A DNA stretch of 64,000 nt, from positions 17,629 through 81,628 of the forward strand of contig NZ_JALUFF010000064.1 of NCBI RefSeq assembly GCF_027052235.1, in the 5' to 3' direction. This document shows, piece after piece, positions 34,967 through 42,874 of the stretch (its first letter is position 1; every line of letters begins with the position of its first letter). Position numbers and translations under genes: made by a program. Under the pieces are notes generated by a model, which worked only from the letters and a program-made list of their open reading frames with translations, was not told the DNA's origin and made no database searches. Source of the stretch: Thermococcus sp. GTDB taxonomy: Archaea; Methanobacteriota_B; Thermococci; Thermococcales; Thermococcaceae.

Positions 34967-35608
34967 ATGACAAGAAAGCTCTACTACGAAGACGCCTACC
35001 TTAAGGAGGCCAGAGCGAAGATTCTGGAGGTCAAGGGTAATGCCCTGCTCCTCGACCAGACGATTTTCTACCCGACAGGCGGTGGCCAGCCCCATGACAG
35101 GGGAACCATAAACGGTGTTGAGGTTCTCGACGTTTATAAGGATGAAAAAGGGAACGTCTGGCACGTCGTTGCCGAGCCGGAGAAGTTCAGGGTTGGGGAT
35201 GAGGTCGAGCTCAAAATAGACTGGGACTACCGCTACAAGCTCATGAGAATCCACAGCGCAATGCATCTTTTAGAGCATGTCCTCAATGAGGTACTTCCCG
35301 GGAAGTGGGAGCTCTACGGGAGCGGGATGAGCGCGGAGAAGGGGCGCTACGACATAGTTTATCCCGAGAACGTCAACAAGTACAAGGAGAAAATCATCGA
35401 GACATTCAACCGCTACGTTGACGAGGGCGGTGAGATGAAGATATGGTGGGAAGGGGAAACGCGCTACACCCAGATAAGGGACTTCGAGGTCATCCCCTGT
35501 GGTGGAACCCACGTGAGGGATATAAAGGAGATAGGGCATCTAAAGAAGCTCAAGCGCTCCAGTCTCGGAAGGGGAAAGCAGAGGCTTGAGATATGGCTTG
35601 AGGACTGA
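34967..35608 (+). CDS. alaX: Alanyl-tRNA editing protein AlaX (AlaX-M type)
   Basis: This 213-residue protein is a stand-alone copy of the alanyl-tRNA synthetase editing domain. Zinc ligands are visible in HSAMH (HxxxH) and CGGTH (CxxxH), with FYPTGGGQPHDRG at the N-terminus, as in AlaX-M. It hydrolyses mischarged Ser-tRNA-Ala (and Gly-tRNA-Ala). ATG 34967 follows CCGGTGAAGG; an in-frame GTG at 34958 lies inside that site. It ends 2 bp before the end of the convergent DUF257 gene. Confidence 0.93.
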   Translation: MTRKLYYEDAYLKEARAKILEVKGNALLLDQTIFYPTGGGQPHDRGTINGVEVLDVYKDEKGNVWHVVAEPEKFRVGDEVELKIDWDYRYKLMRIHSAMHLLEHVLNEVLPGKWELYGSGMSAEKGRYDIVYPENVNKYKEKIIETFNRYVDEGGEMKIWWEGETRYTQIRDFEVIPCGGTHVRDIKEIGHLKKLKRSSLGRGKQRLEIWLED

Positions 35609-35610
35609 GT

Positions 35611-36267
35611 TCATTCCCCGATCAAAACTCTGACCCTGTACCCGTAGTCCTCAGGGATAATGGACTTAACGACCCTCAGCTCAAAGCCCTTTCCCTCGAA
35701 CCTGCTCTCAAGAACCCTGGTTGCATGCTCCCTCAGCTCTTTTAAGATTTTGTCGCTTATTAAGTCCTTGTTTATGATGTACAGGGTGATGCGGCTTTTG
35801 TCACCAAGATGGGGTCTGAGAAGGTACCCAAATATTCTCTCCCTTTCCTTTGGATCGTTCTCATGGCTTAAAAGAACCTTGTCAAAACCAACCACAACCC
35901 TGAACCTGTGCTTCCCTGTTAAGGGTTTTAGGATTTCTTCATAGTGCTTCTTCCGCACCGGAGGCTCCTCGTTCAGATCAACTTTTCCGAGTATGTTTCC
36001 CGTTGGGATTATGCCTCCCATCTTGATTACCGGAGAGCCGTCTATCAGAGAGGTATCCACGCCGGAGAGATGCAGGTGAGTCCTGAATACGTGGAGCTGG
36101 TCGAGTTCGTCAACTATTATAACTTTACCCCCGTTGGTAAGACCCTTCAAGATTTCGTAGAAGAGCATATGCACGGGTCCCTCTGGAGTATATTCAATTA
36201 TTACATCCTCCCCAAGTTGAAGTTCCTGTATGAACTTTTCGAACGATACACTCTTCTCATCGACCAT
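35611..36267 (-). CDS. DUF257 family protein, second copy
   Basis: This 218-residue protein shares with the 21427-22110 protein the KaiC/RecA-like alternation (GGKVIIVDELDQLHVFRTHL; FRVVVGFDKVLLSHEND; SRITLYIINKDLIS) without a P-loop. A Thermococcales-restricted family of unknown function. ATG 36267 follows GAGGTGAGT; the upstream GTG is part of that site. Confidence 0.72.
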   Translation of the reverse strand: MVDEKSVSFEKFIQELQLGEDVIIEYTPEGPVHMLFYEILKGLTNGGKVIIVDELDQLHVFRTHLHLSGVDTSLIDGSPVIKMGGIIPTGNILGKVDLNEEPPVRKKHYEEILKPLTGKHRFRVVVGFDKVLLSHENDPKERERIFGYLLRPHLGDKSRITLYIINKDLISDKILKELREHATRVLESRFEGKGFELRVVKSIIPEDYGYRVRVLIGE

Positions 36268-36331
36268 AATACTCACCTCATGTTGGAAAAAGATAAGGGC
36301 CGTAAAAACGTTTCGATATTAACGTCTCCTT

Positions 36332-37327
36332 TTATTTTTCGAACACGTAAAAGTACCTTTCAAGGCTTTTATGAACCCTCTGGTAATACTTTCCGACCAG
36401 CCTGAAGCCGAGCTTTCCGGCCTCTTCCTCCCCCCTGAAGTCCGCGGGAAAGGCTATGGCAAGCCTGCCTCCCGGCTGTAGAACGCTGTAGATGCTCCTT
36501 AAAACCGCCCTGTAGAGGTCGTTCCTTTTTCTTCCCGCGAGAGTTGCCGAGGTTCCGTAGGGGGGATCGGTCGCCACCGCCTCAAAGCGCTTTCCTGGAA
36601 AGAACTCCTCCAGTCTTGTGGCGTCCCCAAGTTTAAGCACGTAATCCCTTATCCCGTAGTGCCTAAGATTCTTCTCAGCTCCCTTAACCATCTCCGGCTT
36701 TATGTCGACACCGTAAACCTTAAGGCCGATGAGACCGGCCTCGATTAGTATCCCTCCTGCCCCCATCATCGGGTCGAGGAGCTCTTTTTTTGCCTTCGTG
36801 AGGTTTACGAGAGCCCGGGAAACCCTTGGGTGAAGGGATATCGGCCTGAAGAAGGGCCTGCGGTGGGCCTTTCTCATCTCGAATTCCTTCGGATCGAAGA
36901 AGCGGAGCCTTATTCCGGCGTAGAGTTTCTCACCGCAGTAAACCCTGACAACGGTGTCGGGCCTTGAGAGGTTCACCCTAAAACCCCGGGCGTGGATGAC
37001 TGCCCCGAGCTTCCGCGGGAGGTCAGTAACGTTGTGCCTGCAGTTGGCCATTGTCTCGGTATCGACCTTGAAAGTCCCTCTGATTGGCCACTCCTCTCTC
37101 TCCGCCTTCCTGAGGAGCTCTTCAATGGAACCGGCCTCGACAATCAGCTCCCCGTACTCGTGGGCAAGGCCCAGCCTGTCGAGGTATGGAAAGGCTCTCC
37201 CGTCTCCCCTGACCTTCAGGAGAAGGTAGTCCCGGCCGAGGATCTCTCCTCCGGCCAGCTCAAGCATGGCCTTTACCTCGTCCTGTGCCATCTCCGGGAA
37301 GTTCCCGAGGATTTCAACGTAGAGCAC
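36332..37327 (-). CDS. trmG10: tRNA (guanine10-N2)-dimethyltransferase Trm-G10
   Basis: This 331-residue protein has an N-terminal THUMP domain (residues about 1-150) and a C-terminal Rossmann methyltransferase with [18 protein letters not shown] and the catalytic motif TDPPYG. This layout is that of Pyrococcus Trm-G10, which methylates G10 of tRNA using S-adenosylmethionine to give m2G and m2,2G and aid folding. It overlaps the GNAT gene by 14 bp in an operon. Confidence 0.92.
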   Translation of the reverse strand: MLYVEILGNFPEMAQDEVKAMLELAGGEILGRDYLLLKVRGDGRAFPYLDRLGLAHEYGELIVEAGSIEELLRKAEREEWPIRGTFKVDTETMANCRHNVTDLPRKLGAVIHARGFRVNLSRPDTVVRVYCGEKLYAGIRLRFFDPKEFEMRKAHRRPFFRPISLHPRVSRALVNLTKAKKELLDPMMGAGGILIEAGLIGLKVYGVDIKPEMVKGAEKNLRHYGIRDYVLKLGDATRLEEFFPGKRFEAVATDPPYGTSATLAGRKRNDLYRAVLRSIYSVLQPGGRLAIAFPADFRGEEEAGKLGFRLVGKYYQRVHKSLERYFYVFEK

Positions 37328-37859
37328 CCTCTCCCCTCCCCGTGTACTTCAGGACGACGAAGTCTTTGTAGTCCATAACCTTTTCGAAGCCTTTCACGAG
37401 GTAGTAGGAGTAGGCTTTGAGGCTGGGGAATGTTACGACATAGGGAGTTTTTCCAAGGTCTTTCAGCCGCTGAATTGCAAAGGAGAGGAGCACCGAGCCG
37501 TAGCCCTTTCCCCTCACCTCAGGGGAGGTCATGAAAAACTCTATTAAACCGGTCTTTTCGTCCCTTATCTCCTCGGGAACCCACCAAACTCCTTTTCCGG
37601 AGAGGTCGTAGACGAGCGCCACCGTGCCCAGGATTTCCCCGTCTCTGAGGACGTAGAGCTCGTCGAACTCTTTACCAAGCCTGAACTCAAGGAAGGGCTC
37701 GTAGACTCGCTTAAAGCCCTCGAAGTCGTCAGTTGAGGGCTTCTCCTCGGCCCACTCAAGGGCCGGATACGCCCCGTTGGTGCTCTGATAAACTTCAAAC
37801 ACGAACCTGAGAAGCTCTTCCTTCACATCAAGTGGCCTCTCGACCCTTTCGATTCTCAC
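37314..37859 (-). CDS. GNAT family N-acetyltransferase
   Basis: This 181-residue protein has the GNAT core with acetyl-CoA-binding loop [15 protein letters not shown] near residue 115 and the strand-helix unit [24 protein letters not shown] at the end. Substrate unknown; it could be a protein or small molecule. It is translated ahead of Trm-G10, whose start lies inside it. TATA-like TTTTATTAAG near 37874 may be used by the divergent ferritin-like gene. Confidence 0.85.
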   Translation of the reverse strand: MRIERVERPLDVKEELLRFVFEVYQSTNGAYPALEWAEEKPSTDDFEGFKRVYEPFLEFRLGKEFDELYVLRDGEILGTVALVYDLSGKGVWWVPEEIRDEKTGLIEFFMTSPEVRGKGYGSVLLSFAIQRLKDLGKTPYVVTFPSLKAYSYYLVKGFEKVMDYKDFVVLKYTGRGEGALR

Positions 37860-37914
37860 AACTGCCCACCAAGTTTTATTAAGGGTGCGGGTTAAATATA
37901 ATTTGGTGGGTCTT

Positions 37915-38391
37915 ATGAACGAGCTTGAAGCCTTGGCTTTAGCCCTTGAAGTCGAAAAAGCCGAGCTTAAGTTCTATATCAGGCTCGCTAGGAAGGCGAA
38001 GGACGAGAGGGCCAGGAAGATGTTCCTGTTCCTGGCTAAGGAGGAGGCAGAGCACTGGGACGAGTTCGAGAAGACCTTCCTCGAGAGGGTCGCCGAGGAG
38101 TGCAAGCTCCCAGCGGTAAGTGAGGAGCTCCTTGGTAGCTTACTTGTCAAGGAACCAGAAAGTCTGAGTGAGGTCGATGCCGTAAAGGTGGGAATGGAGC
38201 AGGAAAAGTTAACCTGGGAGTTCTACGAGAAAGCCGCGAAGGAAGCGGAGCACGAGAGCGTCAGGAGAATCTTCGAGCAGCTGGCGAAGGTGGAGAAGGC
38301 TCACTACGAGCTCTTAAAGGCCCAGTACGATTCAATAATGAAGACGGGCATATGGATGGACTACCAGGACTTCAGCCTAGAGGTGGACTGA
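37915..38391 (+). CDS. Ferritin-like (rubrerythrin-type helical) protein 1
   Basis: This protein of about 158 residues (MNELEALALALEVEKAELKF) is a four-helix bundle with the diiron pattern E...ExxH: EVEKAELKFY, KEEAEHWDEF, GMEQEKLTWEFYEKAAKEAEH and KVEKAHYELL. It lacks the rubredoxin domain of true rubrerythrins. Relatives store iron or reduce peroxide, using electrons from rubredoxin or another donor. ATG 37915 follows GGTGGGTCTT. It converges on the Fur-like gene, ending 1 bp before that gene's last base. Confidence 0.82.
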   Translation: MNELEALALALEVEKAELKFYIRLARKAKDERARKMFLFLAKEEAEHWDEFEKTFLERVAEECKLPAVSEELLGSLLVKEPESLSEVDAVKVGMEQEKLTWEFYEKAAKEAEHESVRRIFEQLAKVEKAHYELLKAQYDSIMKTGIWMDYQDFSLEVD

Positions 38392-38392
38392 G

Positions 38393-38770
38393 CTATTCAA
38401 CCAGAACGTTGACAAGCTTCACGTTCTTCCCCGTTTTTCTCCGTATGGCTTCTATTATCTCCGGGTCATTGACGTCGATTATTTTCTCTCCCTCGATTAG
38501 GTTGACGTGGGGGGTTGTGTTTACCTCTATTCTAGTCTCCCCTTCAAGGGAGAAGAGCTCCACCAGTCCCAGCTCCTTCAGAGTAAGGACGTTGGAGTAC
38601 AAAGTCGAAAAGCTGACCGTTGGGAATTCCCTCCTCAGCCTCTCGTGAACCTCGCCGAGGGAGGGATGCTTTTTTCCAATCTCTTCAAGGACTTCGAGGA
38701 GCTTGAGCCTCTGGGGGGTTATCTTGTATCCTTTTTTCCTCAGTGCTTCAACAGCTTCTTCCTTCCACAT
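38393..38770 (-). CDS. Fur/PerR-family regulator lacking all cysteines
   Basis: This 125-residue protein has the Fur winged helix (YKITPQRLKLLEVLEEIGKKHPS, then VSFSTLYSNVLTLKELGLVE) and the start of the dimerisation domain. It has no cysteine at all, so the CxxC structural zinc sites of classical Fur and PerR are missing. One of the usual histidines is kept (TTPHVNLI) and Asp in IIDVND remains. It may sense metal or peroxide through a reduced site. The TATA box GCTTATAAAG lies 25 bp upstream, so the mRNA is probably leaderless. It is divergent from the DPS-like gene, a likely target. Confidence 0.85.
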   Translation of the reverse strand: MWKEEAVEALRKKGYKITPQRLKLLEVLEEIGKKHPSLGEVHERLRREFPTVSFSTLYSNVLTLKELGLVELFSLEGETRIEVNTTPHVNLIEGEKIIDVNDPEIIEAIRRKTGKNVKLVNVLVE

Positions 38771-38790
38771 GGGCTGAAATAAGGTACCCC

Positions 38791-38843
38791 CTTTATAAGC
38801 CTTCCTAAATAGAAATAACTTCTAAATAGAAAAGTTTATTAAG
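38791..38843. promoter_or_regulatory. Divergent Fur-like/DPSL promoter with two palindromic operators
   Basis: Between two outward-facing TATA boxes (CTTTATAAGC 38791-38800 leftward; GTTTATTAAG 38834-38843 rightward) lie TCCTAAATAGAA (38803-38814) and TTCTAAATAGAA (38820-38831). The second is a perfect 5-2-5 inverted repeat, the first differs by one base, and they are spaced 17 bp centre to centre. They are likely sites for the divergent Fur-like regulator. Confidence 0.6.
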
Positions 38844-38874
38844 TAAAAGCAACAACTAATAACTGGTGACACCC

Positions 38875-39426
38875 ATGTCGGAACACAACAGAAGGCTTGT
38901 TGAGAAAGCTGGGATAGACGTAGAGAAGCTCTTGGAGATGCTTTTGAAGGCCGCCGCGGCGGAGTTCACGACCTATTACTACTACACGCTGCTGAGGAAC
39001 CATTCGGCCGGTCTGGAAGGCGAAACCATAAAGGAAATCGTCGAGGATGCACGCCTCGAAGACAGGAACCACTTCGAGGCCCTTGTGCCGAGGATTTACG
39101 AGCTCGGGGGCGAGCTTCCGAGGGATATTAGGGACTTTGCGGACATGGCCTGGTGTAGCGACGCCTACCTGCCAGAGAATCCAACAGTTGAGGAAATCCT
39201 GAAGGTACTCCTCCAGGCGGAGCGTTGCGCGGTTGGAGTTTACACCGAGATATGCAACTACACGATGGGCAAGGATCCGAGAACCTATGACCTCTCCCTT
39301 GCTATTCTCCACGAGGAGATAGAACACGAGGCATGGTTCGAGGAACTTTTGACAGGAAAGCCGAGCGGTCACTTCAGGCGCGGAAAACCCGGTGAGAGTC
39401 CCTACGTTTCCAAGTTCCTTAGGTGA
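38875..39426 (+). CDS. DPS-like protein (DPSL / thioferritin)
   Basis: This 183-residue protein ([19 protein letters not shown]) has a ferritin-type bundle with [20 protein letters not shown] and [12 protein letters not shown] as diiron ligands, plus a close cysteine pair ([14 protein letters not shown]) next to the centre. That thiol pair marks DPSL proteins of Pyrococcus and Sulfolobus, which form 12-subunit shells, store iron and use peroxide as oxidant. ATG 38875 follows ACTGGTGACACC. It is first in a run of three ferritin-like genes on the plus strand and is controlled from the operator region just upstream. Confidence 0.9.
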   Translation: MSEHNRRLVEKAGIDVEKLLEMLLKAAAAEFTTYYYYTLLRNHSAGLEGETIKEIVEDARLEDRNHFEALVPRIYELGGELPRDIRDFADMAWCSDAYLPENPTVEEILKVLLQAERCAVGVYTEICNYTMGKDPRTYDLSLAILHEEIEHEAWFEELLTGKPSGHFRRGKPGESPYVSKFLR

Positions 39427-39475
39427 TGGAGGTAAGGGTTATTAGGCCCTGCGAGTAAGACTGGGAGGTGGTACA

Positions 39476-39778
39476 ATGCTGGCCAAATACCCCTTTGAGC
39501 TCCCTAGGGACAGACCCCTGACCAAGAGGGAGATAGCCCAGGCCTTGAGGTGGGCAATAGAGGCCGAGCTCGATGCAATAAACATCTACGAACAGCTGGC
39601 CGAGGGTATCGAAGACGAGAGGATAAAGGGTATCTTCCTTGACGTTGCCAACGAGGAGAAGGAGCACTTCGGGGAGTTCCTCGCGGCCCTCTTCGAAGTC
39701 GATGAGGAGCTCGCGAAGTACATGAAGGAGGGCTTCGAGGAAGTCGAGGAGGAGACGGGGATAAAGGTCGAACTCTGA
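39476..39778 (+). CDS. Encapsulated-ferritin-like (EncFtn) domain, stand-alone
   Basis: This 100-residue protein (MLAKYPFELPRDRPLTKREI) has the two-helix EncFtn pattern: EAELDAINIYEQLAEG and NEEKEHFGEFLAAL, ending GFEEVEEETGIKVEL. In Pyrococcus furiosus an equivalent domain forms the N-terminus of the encapsulin shell protein, next to a DPSL gene. Here the frame stops right after the domain, and no shell protein follows. EncFtn oxidises Fe(II) at a dimer interface. GGGAGGTGGTACA precedes the ATG. It may load an encapsulin encoded elsewhere or act alone. Confidence 0.85.
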   Translation: MLAKYPFELPRDRPLTKREIAQALRWAIEAELDAINIYEQLAEGIEDERIKGIFLDVANEEKEHFGEFLAALFEVDEELAKYMKEGFEEVEEETGIKVEL

Positions 39779-39841
39779 GCCTTTTCTTTTTCATTCGAAA
39801 ACTTTATCGGATATTCATGCCATTTAGTAGTGGTGATGGCC

Positions 39842-40282
39842 ATGTCCGAACCACTTGTTAAACACGCCTACGAGACCGAGAAGAAGGCCGCCTCCAGCTA
39901 CCTCGACGGTTTGAAACTGATAAAGGGGCAGGGACTCAAGTACACCAAGGTTGAGGAGATAGTCCTGCGCATAGCCGTTGACACCGTCATCCACAAGCAC
40001 CTGATGGAGGCGATTCTCAACGCCCAGAAAGAGCTGGGAAAAATCTCGGAGGGGCCGATTGAGGAGCTTAAGGAGGTTGAGCTTTCGCCGGAGCAGAAGG
40101 CCTTAGTGAAGCGCTTCGCCGAGATGCATCTTGAGATAGAGAAGGATATGATACAGACCTATCAGAAGATGGCTGAGAAGATGACCCACCCGCTCTTCAA
40201 GGGCATAGCCGAGGCCCTCGTGGAGAATGAGAGGGAACACCACAGGCTTCTTGCGGAGCTGATAGCGAAGTACAAGGAGTGA
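39842..40282 (+). CDS. Ferritin-like helical protein 2 (unknown subfamily)
   Basis: This 146-residue all-helical protein (MSEPLVKHAYETEKKAASSY) carries ferritin-like ExxH patterns: HAYETEKKAA, VDTVIHKHLME, EMHLEIEKDMIQTY and ENEREHHRLLAEL. Ligand spacing is looser than in classical ferritins. It follows the EncFtn gene by 63 bp and faces away from it toward a convergent ferritin-like gene. GTGGTGATGGCC lies before ATG 39842. Iron handling is inferred from fold and neighbours. Confidence 0.7.
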   Translation: MSEPLVKHAYETEKKAASSYLDGLKLIKGQGLKYTKVEEIVLRIAVDTVIHKHLMEAILNAQKELGKISEGPIEELKEVELSPEQKALVKRFAEMHLEIEKDMIQTYQKMAEKMTHPLFKGIAEALVENEREHHRLLAELIAKYKE

Positions 40283-40316
40283 CTTTTCTCCATTCTTTAT
40301 AAAATTGGAAAGGGCC

Positions 40317-40838
40317 TCACGGCCCGACGTTCATCATCTGGCTGTACATGGCCCAGTCCAGAAGGAGCTCGTACTCAGCTTTGAGGTTGTAGTAGTGGCC
40401 CCACTCCATGTCGCTGAGATATCTCATCAGCCTTTTCTTCTCCTCGCCCTCGACCATGTTTTCCAGCTCTGCGTAGAACTTCGCGGCTATCTCCTCCGCC
40501 TTCATGGCCCAGCGAATGAGGTCTATTATGTCCTGCACTCCATGGAGCTGTCTGGCAACGGGCTTGAGCTCAGGCCCTATGTGCTCCTTTGGGAAGACCA
40601 CTTCCTTTCCCGGGAACATATTTTCATAGATTCTTCTCAAAAGCTCCTCGTGCTTCTTTTCTTCACCGGCAAGCCACTCGATCTTTTCCCTGAGTTCCCT
40701 GATGTCAACCCTCTCGGCGAGGCTCTCGTAGAACTTTCTGGCACCTATCTCGGCCTTTACCGCCATTCCAAGGAGCTCCTCAAGGGAGAAGTCCTTAATC
40801 CTTTCGAGGGGAAGTCCCTCTTCGAGTTCGGGAACCAT
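40317..40838 (-). CDS. Ferritin-like (rubrerythrin-type) protein 3
   Basis: This 173-residue protein (MVPELEEGLPLERIKDFSL) has a four-helix diiron bundle with KAEIGARKFYESLAE, GEEKKHEELL, KAEEIAAKFYAELE and DMEWGHYYNL. No rubredoxin domain is present. It is closest in layout to the 37915 and 61543 proteins. Two starts are possible, 40844 and 40838; GGAGGGATGAGC favours 40838. It is last in an operon with two DUF59 genes, which points to iron or Fe-S metabolism. Confidence 0.82.
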   Translation of the reverse strand: MVPELEEGLPLERIKDFSLEELLGMAVKAEIGARKFYESLAERVDIRELREKIEWLAGEEKKHEELLRRIYENMFPGKEVVFPKEHIGPELKPVARQLHGVQDIIDLIRWAMKAEEIAAKFYAELENMVEGEEKKRLMRYLSDMEWGHYYNLKAEYELLLDWAMYSQMMNVGP

Positions 40839-40840
40839 GC

Positions 40841-41188
40841 TCATCCCTCCGCGAGTAACAGTCCAAGTTCATTGTAGACCTTCACGCTATTAAACCCTTC
40901 GGCTTTGAGTGACCTAACGACGTTGTCCAGTATCTTCCTCTGGACGTTTATCGCGAGAACCTGACAGAAATGGCATTCCGGCGTCGAACGCGCGAGAAGG
41001 AGGAACACGTCAACTTTCTTCCCCTCGACGGTCACGCCGTAAACGAGCCCTTCATCAACTATGTCAAGCCCGGTCTCAGGGTCGATAACTCCCCTCAGAA
41101 CCTCGACGACCCTCTTGACCTCCGGTGGAAGGTCTTCGCGGGGGCCGGTTTTTTGAGGCCTTTTCTTGAAGATTCCCAGGAGACCCAT
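40841..41188 (-). CDS. DUF59/MIP18-family Fe-S assembly-like protein, copy with CxxC
   Basis: This 115-residue protein has the DUF59 core (VVEVLRGVIDPETGLDIVDEG...VYGVTVEGKKVDVFL) and a conserved-position cysteine pair in TPECHFCQVL. DUF59 proteins (SufT, MIP18, the N-terminal part of ApbC/Mrp) help insert iron-sulfur clusters. It overlaps or abuts the ferritin-like gene downstream (stop 40841) and begins 1 bp after the second DUF59 gene. The pair looks like an internal duplication. Confidence 0.82.
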   Translation of the reverse strand: MGLLGIFKKRPQKTGPREDLPPEVKRVVEVLRGVIDPETGLDIVDEGLVYGVTVEGKKVDVFLLLARSTPECHFCQVLAINVQRKILDNVVRSLKAEGFNSVKVYNELGLLLAEG

Positions 41189-41189
41189 C

Positions 41190-41549
41190 TCAGGCCCTCT
41201 CCGGCGAGATGTCTTCTATGCGGTAGCCCTTCTTGTTCTCGAAAATCCCGACTATGTGGTTCCCGAGGTCGTAGATGTAAACGTTGTTGAACTTCACGAG
41301 GGCGAAGCGCTCCATTATGTCGCCGATTATCTTGGAGTAGGCTATCGCACTCTCGCCTATGATGTTGTACTCGGCGTGGCTCTCGAATCTCAGCCACACC
41401 TTAAGCGTCTCGTCGCTCACCTCAAGACCTGCCACGACACCGGAATCGAGTATGTCCCCGCCGGTCACGGGATCGGTTATCTTCCTGAGCTCCTCTATAA
41501 CCGCCCTGTATTCGGGGGGCCATTCCCTATCGGGGGTATAGATTTTCAT
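41190..41549 (-). CDS. DUF59/MIP18-family protein, copy without cysteine
   Basis: This 119-residue protein (MKIYTPDREWPPEYRAVIEE) shares the DUF59 core with its neighbour (ELRKITDPVTGGDILDSGVV...SDETLKVWLRF), but the metal-binding cysteines are absent (ESHAEYNIIGES at that position). It may pair with the CxxC copy as a structural partner. First gene of a three-gene operon that ends with a ferritin-like protein. Confidence 0.8.
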   Translation of the reverse strand: MKIYTPDREWPPEYRAVIEELRKITDPVTGGDILDSGVVAGLEVSDETLKVWLRFESHAEYNIIGESAIAYSKIIGDIMERFALVKFNNVYIYDLGNHIVGIFENKKGYRIEDISPERA

Positions 41550-41582
41550 CTTTACTCACCGCTAGCGAGTTTGGATGAGTGG

Positions 41583-42188
41583 TTATAAGCCTTCTTGGAC
41601 AGAAGTGATTAATCTCTCCTTGGCAAACGTGTGAAGCCTTAGCAGGGTGTAAAGCCAGACACTGAGTGAGATGTAGTAAATGAGGACACTGGCCAACTCA
41701 AAGCCGGGAAAGTTTTCTAGGAGTAGAAAGAGCACGAAGAGCCACGATGCCACTCTAACGAGGTCTGCAAATTTTCTGGGCGAGTAAGCGTAGGATGGAA
41801 TGGCGTTCATCAGGATAACAGCGGATACCGCCGAAAAGGACTCGGCGATTCCCTGGGATGAAGAGTTTCTCATTACAACTGCTATAAATGCCATGGCGGA
41901 CTGCAGGAACATCTCCGGACTTGCTTTCACAAGGTTGCTCTCAGCTAGGGCATACGCTATAAAAGCAGGTCCGAGAAGGACTGCCCAGAATACTGGGCCG
42001 TTACCTTTATTCGATGCAACTGAAATGAACCCCAGTGCCGTTAAAAGGCCGCCAAGGAGAAGAAGCCAGGAGAGTCCTCTTCGGTTCAGCCGAACTCTCT
42101 CAACAGCCCTGGCGAGGCTCCACGTTAACAGGATTCCCAGAAATGTCATGGCCCCGGCAATGCTCATAAGTTCAGTGTAGAGGGTCAT
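41583..42188 (-). CDS. Six-helix membrane protein of unknown function
   Basis: This 201-residue protein (MTLYTELMSIAGAMTFLGIL) has about six transmembrane helices separated by short loops. I do not recognise its family. GGTGACGTTA precedes ATG 42188. It lies between the DUF59 genes and the SOR-rubredoxin operon, all on one strand, but with no motif that links it to redox chemistry. Confidence 0.6.
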   Translation of the reverse strand: MTLYTELMSIAGAMTFLGILLTWSLARAVERVRLNRRGLSWLLLLGGLLTALGFISVASNKGNGPVFWAVLLGPAFIAYALAESNLVKASPEMFLQSAMAFIAVVMRNSSSQGIAESFSAVSAVILMNAIPSYAYSPRKFADLVRVASWLFVLFLLLENFPGFELASVLIYYISLSVWLYTLLRLHTFAKERLITSVQEGL

Positions 42189-42276
42189 TAACGTCACCGA
42201 CTATTAGATTAGAAGGATGTAAGAGCTCCCCGGTAATAAACCTTCCGGAATGAAAAGGAGCCGAAAAGGAAAAAAA

Positions 42277-42624
42277 TCACTCAAGGCTGACCTCGTTCTC
42301 CCAGAGACCGTGAATGTTGCAGTAGCTGAGGGCGTAGAGCTTGCCCTTCTTGTTAGTCCTGAAGAAGAAGACAGCCCTCGGCTCTGTCAGCGGGTCGCTG
42401 TGGTTGGTGAACTCAGCCACACCAACGAGAACCGGGAAGTTACCGTCCTCGGGGTGGAACCAGAGCTGTATCCAGGCTATGTGGTGCTCCGGGGTGTTCG
42501 GATGCGGTATCTCCTTGCCAACGCTGACCTCGACCTTGACGAGGTCTCCCTCTTTCTCGTACTCTATAACGGGAACGTGCTTCTCACCCTTCCAGTCACC
42601 ACTCTTTATGGTTCCGCTGAGCAT
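42277..42624 (-). CDS. sorA: Superoxide reductase (neelaredoxin type)
   Basis: This 115-residue protein has the mononuclear iron centre of 1Fe-SOR: Glu14 and His16 (KGEKHVP), His41 (IPHPN), His47 (PEHHIAW), and Cys/His in YCNIHGLW. SOR reduces superoxide to hydrogen peroxide without making oxygen, taking electrons from rubredoxin. ATG 42624 follows GAGGTGATGG, which overlaps the end of the rubredoxin gene, so the pair is coupled. Length and ligands are standard. Confidence 0.96.
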   Translation of the reverse strand: MLSGTIKSGDWKGEKHVPVIEYEKEGDLVKVEVSVGKEIPHPNTPEHHIAWIQLWFHPEDGNFPVLVGVAEFTNHSDPLTEPRAVFFFRTNKKGKLYALSYCNIHGLWENEVSLE

Positions 42625-42634
42625 CTCCATCACC

Positions 42635-42796
42635 TCACTCTATCTTCTCAAACTGGTCCTTGGGTGCCCCGCAGAGCGGGCAGACCCAATCGTCGGGGAG
42701 GTCTTCGAACTTGGTTCCGGGTGGTATTCCGCTGTCGGGGTCCCCCTCGTCCTCATCGTATATGTAACCACAGATAAGGCACTTCCACTTGGCCAT
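42635..42796 (-). CDS. rub: Rubredoxin
   Basis: This 53-residue protein begins [20 protein letters not shown] and ends with [15 protein letters not shown]. Two CxxCG units bind one iron and WVCPLCG is the family signature. It carries electrons from NROR to superoxide reductase and rubrerythrin. It was found by reading the gap between SOR and rubrerythrin on the minus strand. GGTGGTGAAAG precedes ATG 42796. It heads the rub-sorA operon. Confidence 0.97.
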   Translation of the reverse strand: MAKWKCLICGYIYDEDEGDPDSGIPPGTKFEDLPDDWVCPLCGAPKDQFEKIE

Positions 42797-42828
42797 TTCT
42801 TTCACCACCCTAATGTTATTAAGTCGTC

Positions 42829-42853
42829 CTTATAAGGTTTGTGGTTCAAACCT
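42829..42853 (-). promoter_or_regulatory. Rubredoxin-SOR promoter with GGTTTG-CAAACC palindrome
   Basis: TATA CTTATAAG (42829-42836) is followed, on its upstream side, by AGGTTTGTGGTTCAAACCT (42835-42853), a perfect 7-5-7 inverted repeat. The half-site resembles that of SurR, but the spacing does not match its GTTTn3AAAC consensus. Confidence 0.55.
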
Positions 42854-42874
42854 GTGAAAAGGAAAAACGAAAGC

